A stretch of 64,000 nt of DNA from the NCBI GenBank assembly GCA_023664775.1, contig JAMPEW010000001.1, positions 62,001 to 126,000 on the forward strand, given 5' to 3'. The stretch comes from Clostridium sp. Lineage in GTDB: Bacteria > Bacillota > Clostridia > Lachnospirales > Lachnospiraceae. Made by a program: the position numbers and the translations under genes. Position 1 is the stretch's first letter. Each line of letters starts with the position of its first letter. Below, in pieces: positions 26,073-34,723 of the stretch. The notes under the pieces are model-generated. The model had not been told where the DNA came from. It made no database searches and worked only from the letters and a program-made list of their open reading frames with translations.

Positions 26073-26934
26073 GCTTCTTAGAACCGAATTTGCAAGACTT
26101 ATGAAAAACAAGCTGTTTTATTTTGCCATGCTTATAATGTTTGCGCTTCCGATATTTTGTATCGTTACAAGATATATGGAGATGAAAGAATATCCTGAGG
26201 TATTTGCAGAGCTTGGAAGCGACTATCTTTCTGCTGACGGCTTTCTTTTTGTCGGCAGCTTTTACGGAATTATTGTGGTTGCAGTGCTTTTAGGATATTT
26301 TATCGGTACGGATTATTCCTATGGAACAATACGGAACAAGCTGATTGCAGGACATAAAAGAGTGCATATTTACCTGTCAAGTCTTATTGTATGTGGAACG
26401 GCAACAATGATATTAAATTCAATTTCTGTTATAACAATACTGGTTGTAGGCGGTATTGCGTTTGGCTTTGCTTTATCTGTGCAGGATATTTTGTTACTGC
26501 TTGCTGTGGCAACCCTTGCCCTTATCTGCTTTGCAGCTCTTTATCTGTTGATTGTTGTTGTGTGGGCTTCAAGATCGGCAGGACTTGCGTCAGCCATACT
26601 GATAGGCTTTCTGCTGATTATGGCTGCAATGACGATTGATAATCGGCTTTCTGCACTCGAATATTATCAGGATATTGTGGTAGACGGTAATACAGGCGAG
26701 TTGGTTGAACTGCCGCCTGAGAAAAACCGTTATTACATTACAGGAACGAAACGCAAGGTTTATGAGGCATTATACGACATACTTCCCAGCTGTCAGCTTT
26801 ACCGTTTGGTGCGTTCGGATGGGCTTTCAGAAGATGTGGCAGAGTATGTAAAATTGATGGCGTTAAGCGTTGTGGAAACGGCAGGCTTATCGGGAATTGG
26901 AATTTTTATATTTTCAAGGAAGGATTTAAAATAA
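26065..26934 (+). CDS. ABC-2 type permease, lantibiotic-resistance-like
   Basis: A 289-residue membrane protein with six predicted helices: one near residues 18-38, a large extracellular loop, then others near 72-92, 110-135, 140-165, 170-190 and a last one near 265-285. The N-terminal LLRTEFARLMKNKLFYF is typical for permeases paired with BcrA-like ATPases. ATG 26065 has GGAGG nine bases upstream; an in-frame GTG at 26056 overlaps that site. The ORF ends 20 bases before the kinase gene. Confidence 0.83.
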   Translation: MSKLLRTEFARLMKNKLFYFAMLIMFALPIFCIVTRYMEMKEYPEVFAELGSDYLSADGFLFVGSFYGIIVVAVLLGYFIGTDYSYGTIRNKLIAGHKRVHIYLSSLIVCGTATMILNSISVITILVVGGIAFGFALSVQDILLLLAVATLALICFAALYLLIVVVWASRSAGLASAILIGFLLIMAAMTIDNRLSALEYYQDIVVDGNTGELVELPPEKNRYYITGTKRKVYEALYDILPSCQLYRLVRSDGLSEDVAEYVKLMALSVVETAGLSGIGIFIFSRKDLK

Positions 26935-26954
26935 GCTGAATTTGAGGTGATTGT

Positions 26955-27851
26955 TTGGAATTGGTGTGTTTGTGTCTTTTGGCTGTTATGCTTGCAGCAT
27001 TGTCAATCAAACTATATACGTTGAAAAAATCTGCAAGGGAAATCAGGCGGGAGCTTGCCGATAAGCTTTCGGAGGATACAAACACACTGATTTGCTTATC
27101 CTCAAATGATAAGGATATGAAGCTGCTGGCAGAGGATTTGAATGTGCAGCTAAAAAGCTTAAGAAAGCAGCAGTTGAAATTAAGCCTTGGCGACAGGGAG
27201 CTAAAGGAGGCGCTTACAAATGTATCCCACGACATCAGAACACCGCTTACGGCAATTTATGGTTATATGCGTCTTCTTGAAAAGGAAGAAAAACCGGAAA
27301 ATATAAGAAGGTATCTGGAAATAATAAAGGGGCGTATCGATGCAATAAAGCAGCTTACGGACGAGCTTTTAAATTACTCGGTTGCAATTTCTGAAAATCA
27401 GCAGACTGAGCTTTGCGATGTGGTTATCAATCATGTGCTTTTTGAATGTATTTCCAATTTTTATGCTGCCTTAACGGAAAAAGAGATAGCGCCTGTCATC
27501 GAAATATGTGAGGAGAAGGTAATAAGACGGTCAAATAAAAATGTCCTTGCAAGAATTTTCTCGAATATTATTTCCAATGCAATCAAATATAGTGACGGGG
27601 ATCTTACGATAAGGCTTTCTTATGACGGAACGGTTATATTTTCCAATCATTCCACCGACCTTGACGAGATTTCCGTGGGCAGACTGTTTGACCGTTTTTA
27701 CACGGTTGAAACGGCAGGACGGTCAACAGGACTTGGACTTTCCATTGCCAAGGCATTAACGGAAAGCTTAGGCGGGGACATAAGTGCAGTCTATCATGAC
27801 GGTGTTTTTACTGTGCGGGTAGTGTTTGAGGGGAATGAAGCAGTCGGTTGA
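26955..27851 (+). CDS. Sensor histidine kinase
   Basis: A 298-residue kinase. One membrane segment is visible at residues 2-22, followed by a HAMP-less helical linker with SLRKQQLKLSLGDRELKEAL, the phospho-His box NVSHDIRTPLTAI (near residue 90), an N box SNIISNAIKYSDG (near 205) and a G box GRSTGLGLSIAKAL (near 255). With hardly any extracytoplasmic part it resembles the intramembrane-sensing kinases that take their signal from an ABC transporter. The start is TTG 26955 with GAGGTG six bases upstream. Confidence 0.88.
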   Translation: MELVCLCLLAVMLAALSIKLYTLKKSAREIRRELADKLSEDTNTLICLSSNDKDMKLLAEDLNVQLKSLRKQQLKLSLGDRELKEALTNVSHDIRTPLTAIYGYMRLLEKEEKPENIRRYLEIIKGRIDAIKQLTDELLNYSVAISENQQTELCDVVINHVLFECISNFYAALTEKEIAPVIEICEEKVIRRSNKNVLARIFSNIISNAIKYSDGDLTIRLSYDGTVIFSNHSTDLDEISVGRLFDRFYTVETAGRSTGLGLSIAKALTESLGGDISAVYHDGVFTVRVVFEGNEAVG

Positions 27852-27910
27852 CGCAGTGGTAAACGGCATGGTATATTTGGAAAAATGAATTGAGCGGGGC
27901 AATTATACTT

Positions 27911-28810
27911 ATGGATGAAATGAAATTATTGACAGTGTCTGATATTTACAAAAGCTACAAGGAAAAAGAAGTGCTTAAGGGTATCAGCTTTGACCTTAAT
28001 ACCGGTGATATTTATGGGCTGATTGGACCAAATGGAATCGGAAAAACGACAATCATAAAGTCTGTAACGGGTCTTGTAAAATTTGATGCGGGAACAATTA
28101 CATTTAAGGAAAATCATGATAAGGCGGGGCTGGTGCTTGACCAAAATTGTTTATATCCACAATTAACAGGCAGTGACAATATAGAATTTTATGTGAGAAT
28201 GTTCGGGCAGGCGGGAAGCGACATCACGGAACGTGTGCTAAGGCTTGTTGATTTATATGACGTAAAGGATAAGAAGGTTCTGACGTATTCCAAGGGAATG
28301 AAAAGAAGACTGGTTTTAGCCAGAACACTGGCATTCGACCCTAATTTGCTCATATTGGATGAGCCCTTTGATGGTCTTGATTTAAGCAGCCAGATGACAA
28401 TGATAAAGTGCCTGAAACAATGGGTTGGTCAGGGGAACAGGGGGATATTATACACATCCCACAATATGAGTGAGGTAAAAATGTTCTGCAACAGGCTGGG
28501 CTTTATAAAGGACGGAAAAATTGCAAAGCAGGGTAATATAACAGATTTGCTGAGAGACAGCTTCAAATGCTTAAGAATTGTGCCACAAAGTAAGGACATG
28601 CAGCAGATTATAACCTGCATTGGGGATTTCATCCATACCTATAAGCTGGAGGCGGACGAGCTTAAGCTGTTTATGGATGAGGAAAATATAAATGCAGTTT
28701 ACGAAAGACTGAAGGATGCTGACATTGCACTTGCCGAGTTTAACAAGGAGTACAAGGATTTAATTGATATTTATGTAGGGGTGAATGGGATTGAAACGGA
28801 CAATGATTAA
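27911..28810 (+). CDS. ABC transporter ATP-binding protein
   Basis: A 299-residue ATPase of the same general class as the one at 25158 but clearly different in sequence. Walker A is GPNGIGKTT (near residue 40), the signature is YSKGMKRRLV (near 129) and Walker B LLILDEPFDGLD (near 150). The start is uncertain: ATG 27911 has only GAGCGGGG upstream, and TTG 27890 or ATG 27920 are possible. It overlaps its permease by 26 bases. It probably belongs to the same regulated unit as the preceding kinase. Confidence 0.83.
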   Translation: MDEMKLLTVSDIYKSYKEKEVLKGISFDLNTGDIYGLIGPNGIGKTTIIKSVTGLVKFDAGTITFKENHDKAGLVLDQNCLYPQLTGSDNIEFYVRMFGQAGSDITERVLRLVDLYDVKDKKVLTYSKGMKRRLVLARTLAFDPNLLILDEPFDGLDLSSQMTMIKCLKQWVGQGNRGILYTSHNMSEVKMFCNRLGFIKDGKIAKQGNITDLLRDSFKCLRIVPQSKDMQQIITCIGDFIHTYKLEADELKLFMDEENINAVYERLKDADIALAEFNKEYKDLIDIYVGVNGIETDND

Positions 28811-29501
28811 GGGAATGATGTGGAAGGAATGGAAACAGTTTATCGGTTCCTCCGCAGTGCTGATTGCATTTTATATGCTTGTATTTGTGTCAACCTTTTA
28901 TTTTAATATAGAGACTCTGTTAGAGGAAGCTGCATTGGATTATTATGCACGCTTTGGCATCTGTTCATCGCTCGTTATATTTATTATGTGCATTTCAGGC
29001 TGTATCGTAATTTCTCAAAGCATATCCACTGACAAAAGAGAGGGGATATTAAATTCCCTGCTTGGCACTGCAAAGTCGGCAATGAGCATTTGGATGGGAC
29101 AGCTTCTGTTTGGGGTTGCTGTCGGCTATCTTTTTTCCATGCTGGGACTTGGGCTTATGCTTGTTACCATCTACCTGAAATTTCAACTGGTAATAAAGCT
29201 TTCATTTCTTTTATGGGTGGAGCTGATTGTGGTGATGCCTGTTTTTTGTGCCTTTATATTATCCATTTACAGCTTTTTGTTATGGATAACAAAGAATAAT
29301 TTTTTGCAGATGATTATTACAATCCTGCCTACCCTTGCATATATACCTGCCATTATGCTGTCCAATTACATCAATCAGATAACGGATGCTTTGCAGGTGC
29401 CGTTTGTCATGGCAGCAGGTCTTATTGGCGTGCTGGGTATACTGGCAGTGGGCTTTATTGTAAACAAAATACCAAGCTCCGTGTTTGTATCTAAGATATA
29501 G
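28785..29501 (+). CDS. ABC-2 type permease
   Basis: A 238-residue membrane protein with six helices (about 20-42, 60-80, 105-130, 140-163, 172-190, 205-228). The start KGMMWKEWKQFIGS is typical of ABC-2 permeases. ATG 28785 follows GGGGTG closely; ATG 28803 is an alternative. It pairs with the ATPase at 27911. Its stop and the stop of the converging PHP gene are one base apart, and no terminator hairpin is evident there. Confidence 0.8.
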   Translation: MGLKRTMIKGMMWKEWKQFIGSSAVLIAFYMLVFVSTFYFNIETLLEEAALDYYARFGICSSLVIFIMCISGCIVISQSISTDKREGILNSLLGTAKSAMSIWMGQLLFGVAVGYLFSMLGLGLMLVTIYLKFQLVIKLSFLLWVELIVVMPVFCAFILSIYSFLLWITKNNFLQMIITILPTLAYIPAIMLSNYINQITDALQVPFVMAAGLIGVLGILAVGFIVNKIPSSVFVSKI

Positions 29502-29502
29502 C

Positions 29503-30339
29503 TTACAGCGTTTTGATATGCTCCAGTAATCTGTAAGGAATCCGCATATTACCACGTCCTACGCCAAGCTGAATATTTGGCTTTATGATGCCGTGAAAAT
29601 CAGAGCCGCCTGAAATGCAAAGGTCAAGCGTTTGGGCAATCTGACGCAGCTTGTCGCTTTCATATGCATTGTTTGAGGAGTGGTAAGCCTCCAAGCCCTT
29701 TAAGCCCAAGCCTTTCAGATAAACAAGCAGTTCCTCGATTTGCCTGTAACCCAGATGGTAGAGAAGGGGATGGGCAAGAAAGGCAGCTTTGCTGTATGTT
29801 GTAAGGATATGCATAGCTGTCTCGCACGTAACCTGTGGCTTTGGCAGATAATATTTACAGCCGATACCGATATATTTCCGGAAAGCAACTTCTTTATCCT
29901 TACAGATTCCTTCTTCCACAAGAACACGTGCAAAATGTGCCCTTGTAATGACACTGTCAGGGTTGCCGTGTAACAGCTTTTCCATCGTTATGGGAAGACC
30001 GTCCTTTTGCATCAGCTCAATCATTTTAATATTTCTGCCTTCCCTTGCTTCCTTCAAAAATGAAAGCTCACGATTCAGGTCTGGGTTTTCGTAATCCACA
30101 TAAAAGCCCAATATATGAACCTCGCGGTTTTGGTAGTAGCAGGAAAGCTCGATGCCGGGTACAACCTCTAAGGGCTTGTCCTTTGTGTAATTCATAATCT
30201 CGGATATACCGTCGATGGTATCGTGGTCGGTAAGTGCAATTGCCCGAAGCCCTGCATCTAATGCAAGGTCGGCAACCTGTGACGGTGTAAAGGAACCGTC
30301 CGAGGCATTGGAATGTACGTGTAAATCTATGAACTCCAT
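29503..30339 (-). CDS. PHP-domain phosphoesterase (TrpH/YciV-like)
   Basis: A 278-residue metal-dependent phosphoesterase. The N-terminal PHP motifs are DLHVHSNASDGS and ALTDHDTIDG; later metal ligands are in PGIELSCYY, AHPLLYHLG and SGGSDFHG. The best known relative hydrolyses 3'-5' nucleotide bisphosphates and short oligonucleotides. The start at 30339 is chosen because AGGAG lies about eight bases upstream and the protein then begins with the PHP domain; the frame is open further to 30417 but without a ribosome binding site. Confidence 0.88.
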   Translation of the reverse strand: MEFIDLHVHSNASDGSFTPSQVADLALDAGLRAIALTDHDTIDGISEIMNYTKDKPLEVVPGIELSCYYQNREVHILGFYVDYENPDLNRELSFLKEAREGRNIKMIELMQKDGLPITMEKLLHGNPDSVITRAHFARVLVEEGICKDKEVAFRKYIGIGCKYYLPKPQVTCETAMHILTTYSKAAFLAHPLLYHLGYRQIEELLVYLKGLGLKGLEAYHSSNNAYESDKLRQIAQTLDLCISGGSDFHGIIKPNIQLGVGRGNMRIPYRLLEHIKTL

Positions 30340-30646
30340 AAAAAAACTCCTATTAAAACCTAAATTTTTATTATATAATACAACAAGCAATGTTATTTTA
30401 TGTAGTGCAAACTGCATAAAGGGATAAAATGAGTTTGTCTGTCGCTGATATTATATACAAATAGTGGGAAATAATCAACCATGCAGAGATAATAAGCTGG
30501 AACGGACGGGATGTTGACAGGCAGCTACGATGGGAAATGGAGAATGGCAGCGAAACAAAAAATTATCCTTGACGGAATAAAAATGAACAAAATGTGTTAT
30601 TTTTAAGATGTAAGTATACATATAACATAGGAGTGAAACTCGTATC
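30340..30646. other. Intergenic region between divergent genes
   Basis: This stretch separates the PHP gene (minus) from the PAP2 gene (plus). On the minus strand TATAAT-like sequence lies near 30372-30380. On the plus side TATACATATAACAT just before the PAP2 ribosome binding site is a possible -10 region. I see no RNA gene, repeat or conserved peptide in it. Confidence 0.5.
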
Positions 30647-31225
30647 ATGCAGCAGCTTTTGGAATTAGATGGTAATATCCTTTTGTGGATACAGGAAAAT
30701 TTAAGAACGGATTTGATGACTGTCATAATGAAAGCAGTGACAAGACTTGGGAACAAGGGGCTTTTTTGGATAACTGTGACGGTTTTATTTTTGTTATTTA
30801 AGTCAACAAGAAAAACAGGATTTGCACTTTCCATCGGTCTTGTGATAAATGCACTTATTGTCAATGCTTGGCTCAAAAATATGGTTGGGCGCATACGCCC
30901 CTATGAGGTTGTAGCGGGCTTGAAATGCCTGATACCTGAACCTGTGGATGCTTCCTTTCCCTCAGGACATGCAAGTCACGCATTTGTCGCTGTGGCAGTA
31001 ATTTGTATTATGATGCCTAAAAAATATGGCATAATTGCCCTTATCATATCAGTGCTTATAGCGTGGAGCAGGCTTTATTTAGGTGCACATTATCCATCCG
31101 ATGTAATTGCAGGCATGTTAATCGGAGTGATTGCAGGCGTCTTAGGTGTTATTATCGTGAAGGCTGTGGAAAAAAGAATGGGCGACAGTGACGAAGCTAT
31201 GTCGAAACAAATCGATGATAATTGA
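30647..31225 (+). CDS. PAP2-family membrane phosphatase
   Basis: A 192-residue membrane protein with about five helices and the three acid phosphatase motifs: KNMVGRIRP (KxxxxxxRP, near residue 77), PSGHASHAF (near 104) and SRLYLGAHYPSDV (near 144). Such enzymes dephosphorylate undecaprenyl pyrophosphate or phosphatidic acid; an undecaprenyl role would fit the many envelope genes around but is not shown. AGGAG lies nine bases before the ATG. Confidence 0.88.
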   Translation: MQQLLELDGNILLWIQENLRTDLMTVIMKAVTRLGNKGLFWITVTVLFLLFKSTRKTGFALSIGLVINALIVNAWLKNMVGRIRPYEVVAGLKCLIPEPVDASFPSGHASHAFVAVAVICIMMPKKYGIIALIISVLIAWSRLYLGAHYPSDVIAGMLIGVIAGVLGVIIVKAVEKRMGDSDEAMSKQIDDN

Positions 31226-31256
31226 CTAAAATGTAGTAAAAATAGACAAAATTACA

Positions 31257-31286
31257 TTGACACATGATATCAAAATTGTATATAAT
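31257..31286 (+). promoter_or_regulatory. Sigma-A promoter of the SCP2-domain gene
   Basis: A perfect TTGACA (31257-31262) and perfect TATAAT (31281-31286) are separated by 18 bases, with transcription expected near 31293. Confidence 0.75.
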
Positions 31287-31304
31287 TATGTTGAAATTTA
31301 TTTT

Positions 31305-31331
31305 TAACATGGTTACGTTCAAAAGAAGGGG
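31305..31331 (+). promoter_or_regulatory. Leader module: short hairpin, GTTCAAAA, ribosome binding site
   Basis: TAAC-ATG-GTTA forms a small stem (31305-31315), then CGTTCAAAAG and GAAGGGGG follow. The same order occurs before mntP, ftsL, mraY and murD in this window. The stem here is the weakest of the five. Confidence 0.45.
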
Positions 31332-31339
31332 GAATTATT

Positions 31340-31657
31340 ATGACATACGAGGAAATAGTAGAATCAGTAAGAAAGAGGCTGAAGGATGTAGACACAAGTG
31401 CTGTTAAGGATTTACTTGCAATTCAGGTAAATATAACAGGCGAGGGAGAGGGCGCTTTTTACGTGGAGGTAAAGGACGGCGTGCTTTCTGTTGAGCCTTA
31501 TGAGTATTTTGACAGACAGGCAAAGATTACAATGAAATCAAAGAATTTCCTTGCCCTTATGGAGGGTAAGCTTGACCCTGTGGCTGCATTTACATTAGGC
31601 AAGCTTAAGATTGACGGAAGCATTGAAAAGGTGCTTGAATTTAGTAAGCTGCTTTAA
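31340..31657 (+). CDS. SCP2 sterol-binding domain protein
   Basis: A 105-residue single-domain protein of the SCP2 fold, which binds hydrophobic molecules in a pocket. Typical are AFYVEVKDGVLSVEP in the middle and the late MEGKLDPVAAFTLGKLKIDG, the well conserved loop with the GKLxxxG turn. It is cytosolic (no signal peptide). The ligand in bacteria is unknown. It has its own promoter and a GAAGGGGG ribosome binding site, and the WYL regulator follows 47 bases later. Confidence 0.85.
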   Translation: MTYEEIVESVRKRLKDVDTSAVKDLLAIQVNITGEGEGAFYVEVKDGVLSVEPYEYFDRQAKITMKSKNFLALMEGKLDPVAAFTLGKLKIDGSIEKVLEFSKLL

Positions 31658-31704
31658 AATCATTTTCATTGCTGTTTTTGACATATGAAAAATTGGAGGA
31701 TTGT

Positions 31705-32700
31705 ATGGCAAGAAATGAAAACCAAAAGCTGAAGCTGATATACATGATAGACATGCTGTATCGTGAGACGGACGAGGAACACGGTGTCACGATAAATGAA
31801 ATGATAGACATGCTGGCGGGACATAACATAAAGGCAGAGCGTAAAAGCCTTTATAATGATATAGACACTTTGATAGCGTATGGCATGGATATCGTAAAGA
31901 AAAAGCATGACCGTAACATGTATTACAGTCTTGTCTCAAGGGACTTTGAGCTGGCTGAGCTTAAGCTTTTGGTGGATGCCGTACAGTCCTCAAAGTTTAT
32001 CACGGTAAAAAAGACAAATGAGCTGATTAAAAAAATTGAAAACCTAACAAGTAAGCATGAGGCAAGACAACTGCAGAGACAGGTGTATGTGCTTAACAGG
32101 GTAAAAAATCTGAATGAGAAAATATATATATCCGTGGACGTGCTTCACCGTGCGATACATAATGGCGTTCAGGTTACGTTCCAGTATACCTCATGGAATG
32201 TGAAAAAGCAGCTTGTTCCAAAAAATAATGGAGAACGATACAGGGTAAGTCCATGGGGACTGATATGGGACGATGAAAATTACTATTTGGTCGGCTTTGA
32301 CGAGAAGTCTCAAATAATAAAGCATTATCGTGTGGACAAGATGCTAAAGCTTGAGGAAACGGACATACCGCGAAATGGAAAAGCGCTGTTTGAGCAGTTT
32401 GACGCTGCGTCATATTCTAAGCAAACCTTTGGTATGTACGGCGGCGAGATGTGTACGGTTAAGCTTAGGGTGTCGAATAAGCTTGCAGGGGTTATCATCG
32501 ACCGTTTTGGCAGGGATGTTATGCTTCACCCTGATAGTGACAAGGAGTATTTTATCGTAAATGTTGACGTGGCGGTAAGTGGACAGTTCCTTGGCTGGAT
32601 AGCAGGACTATCCGATGATGTGGAAATTGTTGAACCTTCTAGCGTTCGTGAGCAATTTACAGATATGATAAAAAAATTGAATGAGATATACAAGGTATAG
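31705..32700 (+). CDS. WYL-domain transcriptional regulator
   Basis: A 331-residue regulator. Residues 1-70 hold a winged helix (TINEMIDMLAG, then ERKSLYNDIDTLIAYG), and residues about 140-215 a WYL domain with SPWGLIWDDENYYLVGFD, where YYL stands in for the WYL motif. A C-terminal extension (WCX-like) follows. WYL domains bind small ligands or nucleic acid. ATG 31705 has GGAGGA four bases upstream; the frame's earlier in-frame ATG 31669 lacks a site. Its target is unknown; hydE follows 65 bases downstream. Confidence 0.85.
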   Translation: MARNENQKLKLIYMIDMLYRETDEEHGVTINEMIDMLAGHNIKAERKSLYNDIDTLIAYGMDIVKKKHDRNMYYSLVSRDFELAELKLLVDAVQSSKFITVKKTNELIKKIENLTSKHEARQLQRQVYVLNRVKNLNEKIYISVDVLHRAIHNGVQVTFQYTSWNVKKQLVPKNNGERYRVSPWGLIWDDENYYLVGFDEKSQIIKHYRVDKMLKLEETDIPRNGKALFEQFDAASYSKQTFGMYGGEMCTVKLRVSNKLAGVIIDRFGRDVMLHPDSDKEYFIVNVDVAVSGQFLGWIAGLSDDVEIVEPSSVREQFTDMIKKLNEIYKV

Positions 32701-32765
32701 TTAATTGCGAAATTCCTTGCTTTTGAAAGGATATTTGCAAAAATAGAGATAAAATAGTTAAAAAT

Positions 32766-33803
32766 ATGAATGAAATTGAAAAGCTTATTTCAGGAAAAAC
32801 TCTTACACATGGCGAATATGTAACGCTTATAAGCTGCTATGAGGATGATGCGATAAGGGAAACGCTCATGGTGGAGGCAAGGCGGCTTAGAGGTATGCAT
32901 TATGGCAATCAGGTGTACATTCGGGGACTGATTGAATTTACAAATTATTGTCGTAATGGATGCTTTTATTGTGGTATCAATGCTTCCTGTAAAACTGCAA
33001 AAAGGTACAGGCTTACAAAGGATGAGATACTGGAATGCTGTAAGCGTGGATATGAGTTAGGCTTTAGAACCTTCGTGCTGCAGGGCGGGGAGGACGCATA
33101 TTTTACAGATGCTATTTTAGTTGACATAATATCAAAAATAAAAGAAAAATATCCTGATTGTGCAGTTACGTTATCGATTGGCGAACGGTCATATGAAAGC
33201 TACAAAAGACTAAAGGAGGCAGGCGCAGACAGATATTTGTTAAGACATGAAACGGCAAATGAGGAGCACTATAAAATGCTTCACCCTGATAATATGAGCC
33301 TTGAAAACCGAAAGCAATGTTTGTTTTGGTTAAAGGAGCTTGGATTTCAGGTGGGGGCGGGCTTTATGGTCGGCACTCCGGGACAGACTGTGGAGCAGCT
33401 TGCTGAAGATTTGGAATTTTTAAAGGAGCTTGAACCGCATATGATTGGCATAGGACCCTTTATTCCGCATCATGCTACGGTCTTTGCAAATGAAAGAGCA
33501 GGAAGCACAAGGCTTACCCTTTATCTGCTGGCAATCATAAGGATTATGTTTCCAATGGTGCTTCTTCCTGCAACAACGGCGCTTGGAACTGCCGCCTGTG
33601 ATGGGAGAGAGCAGGGAATATTGGCAGGTGCAAATGTTGTTATGCCGAATTTATCGCCTATAAGCCATAGAAAAGATTATGATTTGTATGACAATAAAAT
33701 AAGCGACGGCGACGAAGCTGCCGAGTGTGTGGATGGGCTTAGGAAAAGCATGGAAAAAATAGGGTATGAAATTGTTGTTGACAGAGGAGATTATATAGGT
33801 TGA
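32766..33803 (+). CDS. hydE: [FeFe] hydrogenase H-cluster maturation radical SAM enzyme HydE
   Basis: A 345-residue radical SAM protein with cluster motif CRNGCFYCG (CxxxCxxC, near residue 61). Typical HydE sequences are TNYCRNGCFYCGI, LQGGEDAYFTD (near 104) and DRYLLRHETANEEHY (near 158). HydE works with HydG and HydF in building the dithiomethylamine bridge of the H-cluster, so the organism very probably makes [FeFe] hydrogenase. HydF, HydG and hydrogenase genes are absent from the window. The similar enzymes BioB and PylB are excluded by the HydE-like motifs, at good but not full certainty. Confidence 0.88.
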   Translation: MNEIEKLISGKTLTHGEYVTLISCYEDDAIRETLMVEARRLRGMHYGNQVYIRGLIEFTNYCRNGCFYCGINASCKTAKRYRLTKDEILECCKRGYELGFRTFVLQGGEDAYFTDAILVDIISKIKEKYPDCAVTLSIGERSYESYKRLKEAGADRYLLRHETANEEHYKMLHPDNMSLENRKQCLFWLKELGFQVGAGFMVGTPGQTVEQLAEDLEFLKELEPHMIGIGPFIPHHATVFANERAGSTRLTLYLLAIIRIMFPMVLLPATTALGTAACDGREQGILAGANVVMPNLSPISHRKDYDLYDNKISDGDEAAECVDGLRKSMEKIGYEIVVDRGDYIG

Positions 33804-33834
33804 CATAATATTTCATCACATCAAAATAAAATAA

Positions 33835-34695
33835 TTATTTCTTTAACGTAAGGAAGCTGATAAGCTCGTCAGTGGAAAATATATATTTTGTCCTGCAAAA
33901 ATCACATACAACCTCGATGGGCTTGCCCTCCTGAATCATGTCTGCCAGCTCTTTTCTTCCAAGGCTGATTACTGCCTTCTCAACACGCTCCTTGCTGCAA
34001 TCACACATATATGCCACGGGAAGCGTGTCAGTAATGCTTACGTCATAGCCGTCAAATATATTTTTTATAATGTCCTCAACGGATAAGCCCTTTTCAAGCA
34101 TTGTGGTAAAGGAAATCTCCTTCAGCCTGTTTTCAAGAACGCTTATCACTGCCTCCTCGGCAAAGGGCATAAGCTGTATAATAAATCCGCCTGCAGCGCT
34201 TACTGCTGCGTCATCATCAAGAAGAACGCCCAAAGCAACAGATGAGGGTATCTGCTCACTTGTTGCAAAATAATAGGTTAAATCCTCGGCAATCTCGCTG
34301 CTTACAAGGTGTGTCTGCCCCACATAAGGCTCCTTCAGTCCGATATCCTTGATAACGCTCATTACGCCAAGGTCGATTGCCTTTGCAACATCTCTTGCAG
34401 GCAGCATAACATCAGCTTCGCTTACATAACCCTTCACATTTCCTTTTGAATCGGCGGTTACAAGAAGTCCCTGTATGGGACCCTGACATTGAATACGGAT
34501 TGTAAGCTTATCATCATCATTTTTACACATGGCACCCATCAAGGCACCACCTGTTAAAAGCCTGCCAAGGGCATTTGTCACAACAGGGCTTGTGCCATGC
34601 GTGATTCTTGCCTTTTCAACTGTATTTGTAGAACGACATGCAAAAAATCTTACCTGATTGCCTGCCGCCATTCCCCGGACAATATAATCGGACAT
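33835..34695 (-). CDS. hslO: Redox-regulated chaperone Hsp33 (HslO)
   Basis: A 286-residue cytosolic holdase activated by oxidation. The zinc-binding Cys are in the C-terminal CDCSKERV (CxC, near residue 231) and CDFC (CxxC, near 263), in the expected spacing. The N-terminal domain includes GRLLTGGALMGAMCK and CQGPIQGLLV. The GG AGGTT-like ribosome binding site overlaps the end of the spacer to the methyltransferase gene, from which it is separated by 28 bases; the two are probably cotranscribed. Confidence 0.93.
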   Translation of the reverse strand: MSDYIVRGMAAGNQVRFFACRSTNTVEKARITHGTSPVVTNALGRLLTGGALMGAMCKNDDDKLTIRIQCQGPIQGLLVTADSKGNVKGYVSEADVMLPARDVAKAIDLGVMSVIKDIGLKEPYVGQTHLVSSEIAEDLTYYFATSEQIPSSVALGVLLDDDAAVSAAGGFIIQLMPFAEEAVISVLENRLKEISFTTMLEKGLSVEDIIKNIFDGYDVSITDTLPVAYMCDCSKERVEKAVISLGRKELADMIQEGKPIEVVCDFCRTKYIFSTDELISFLTLKK

Positions 34696-34723
34696 AGTAA
34701 TTTAACCTCCTGAAAAACGCAGC

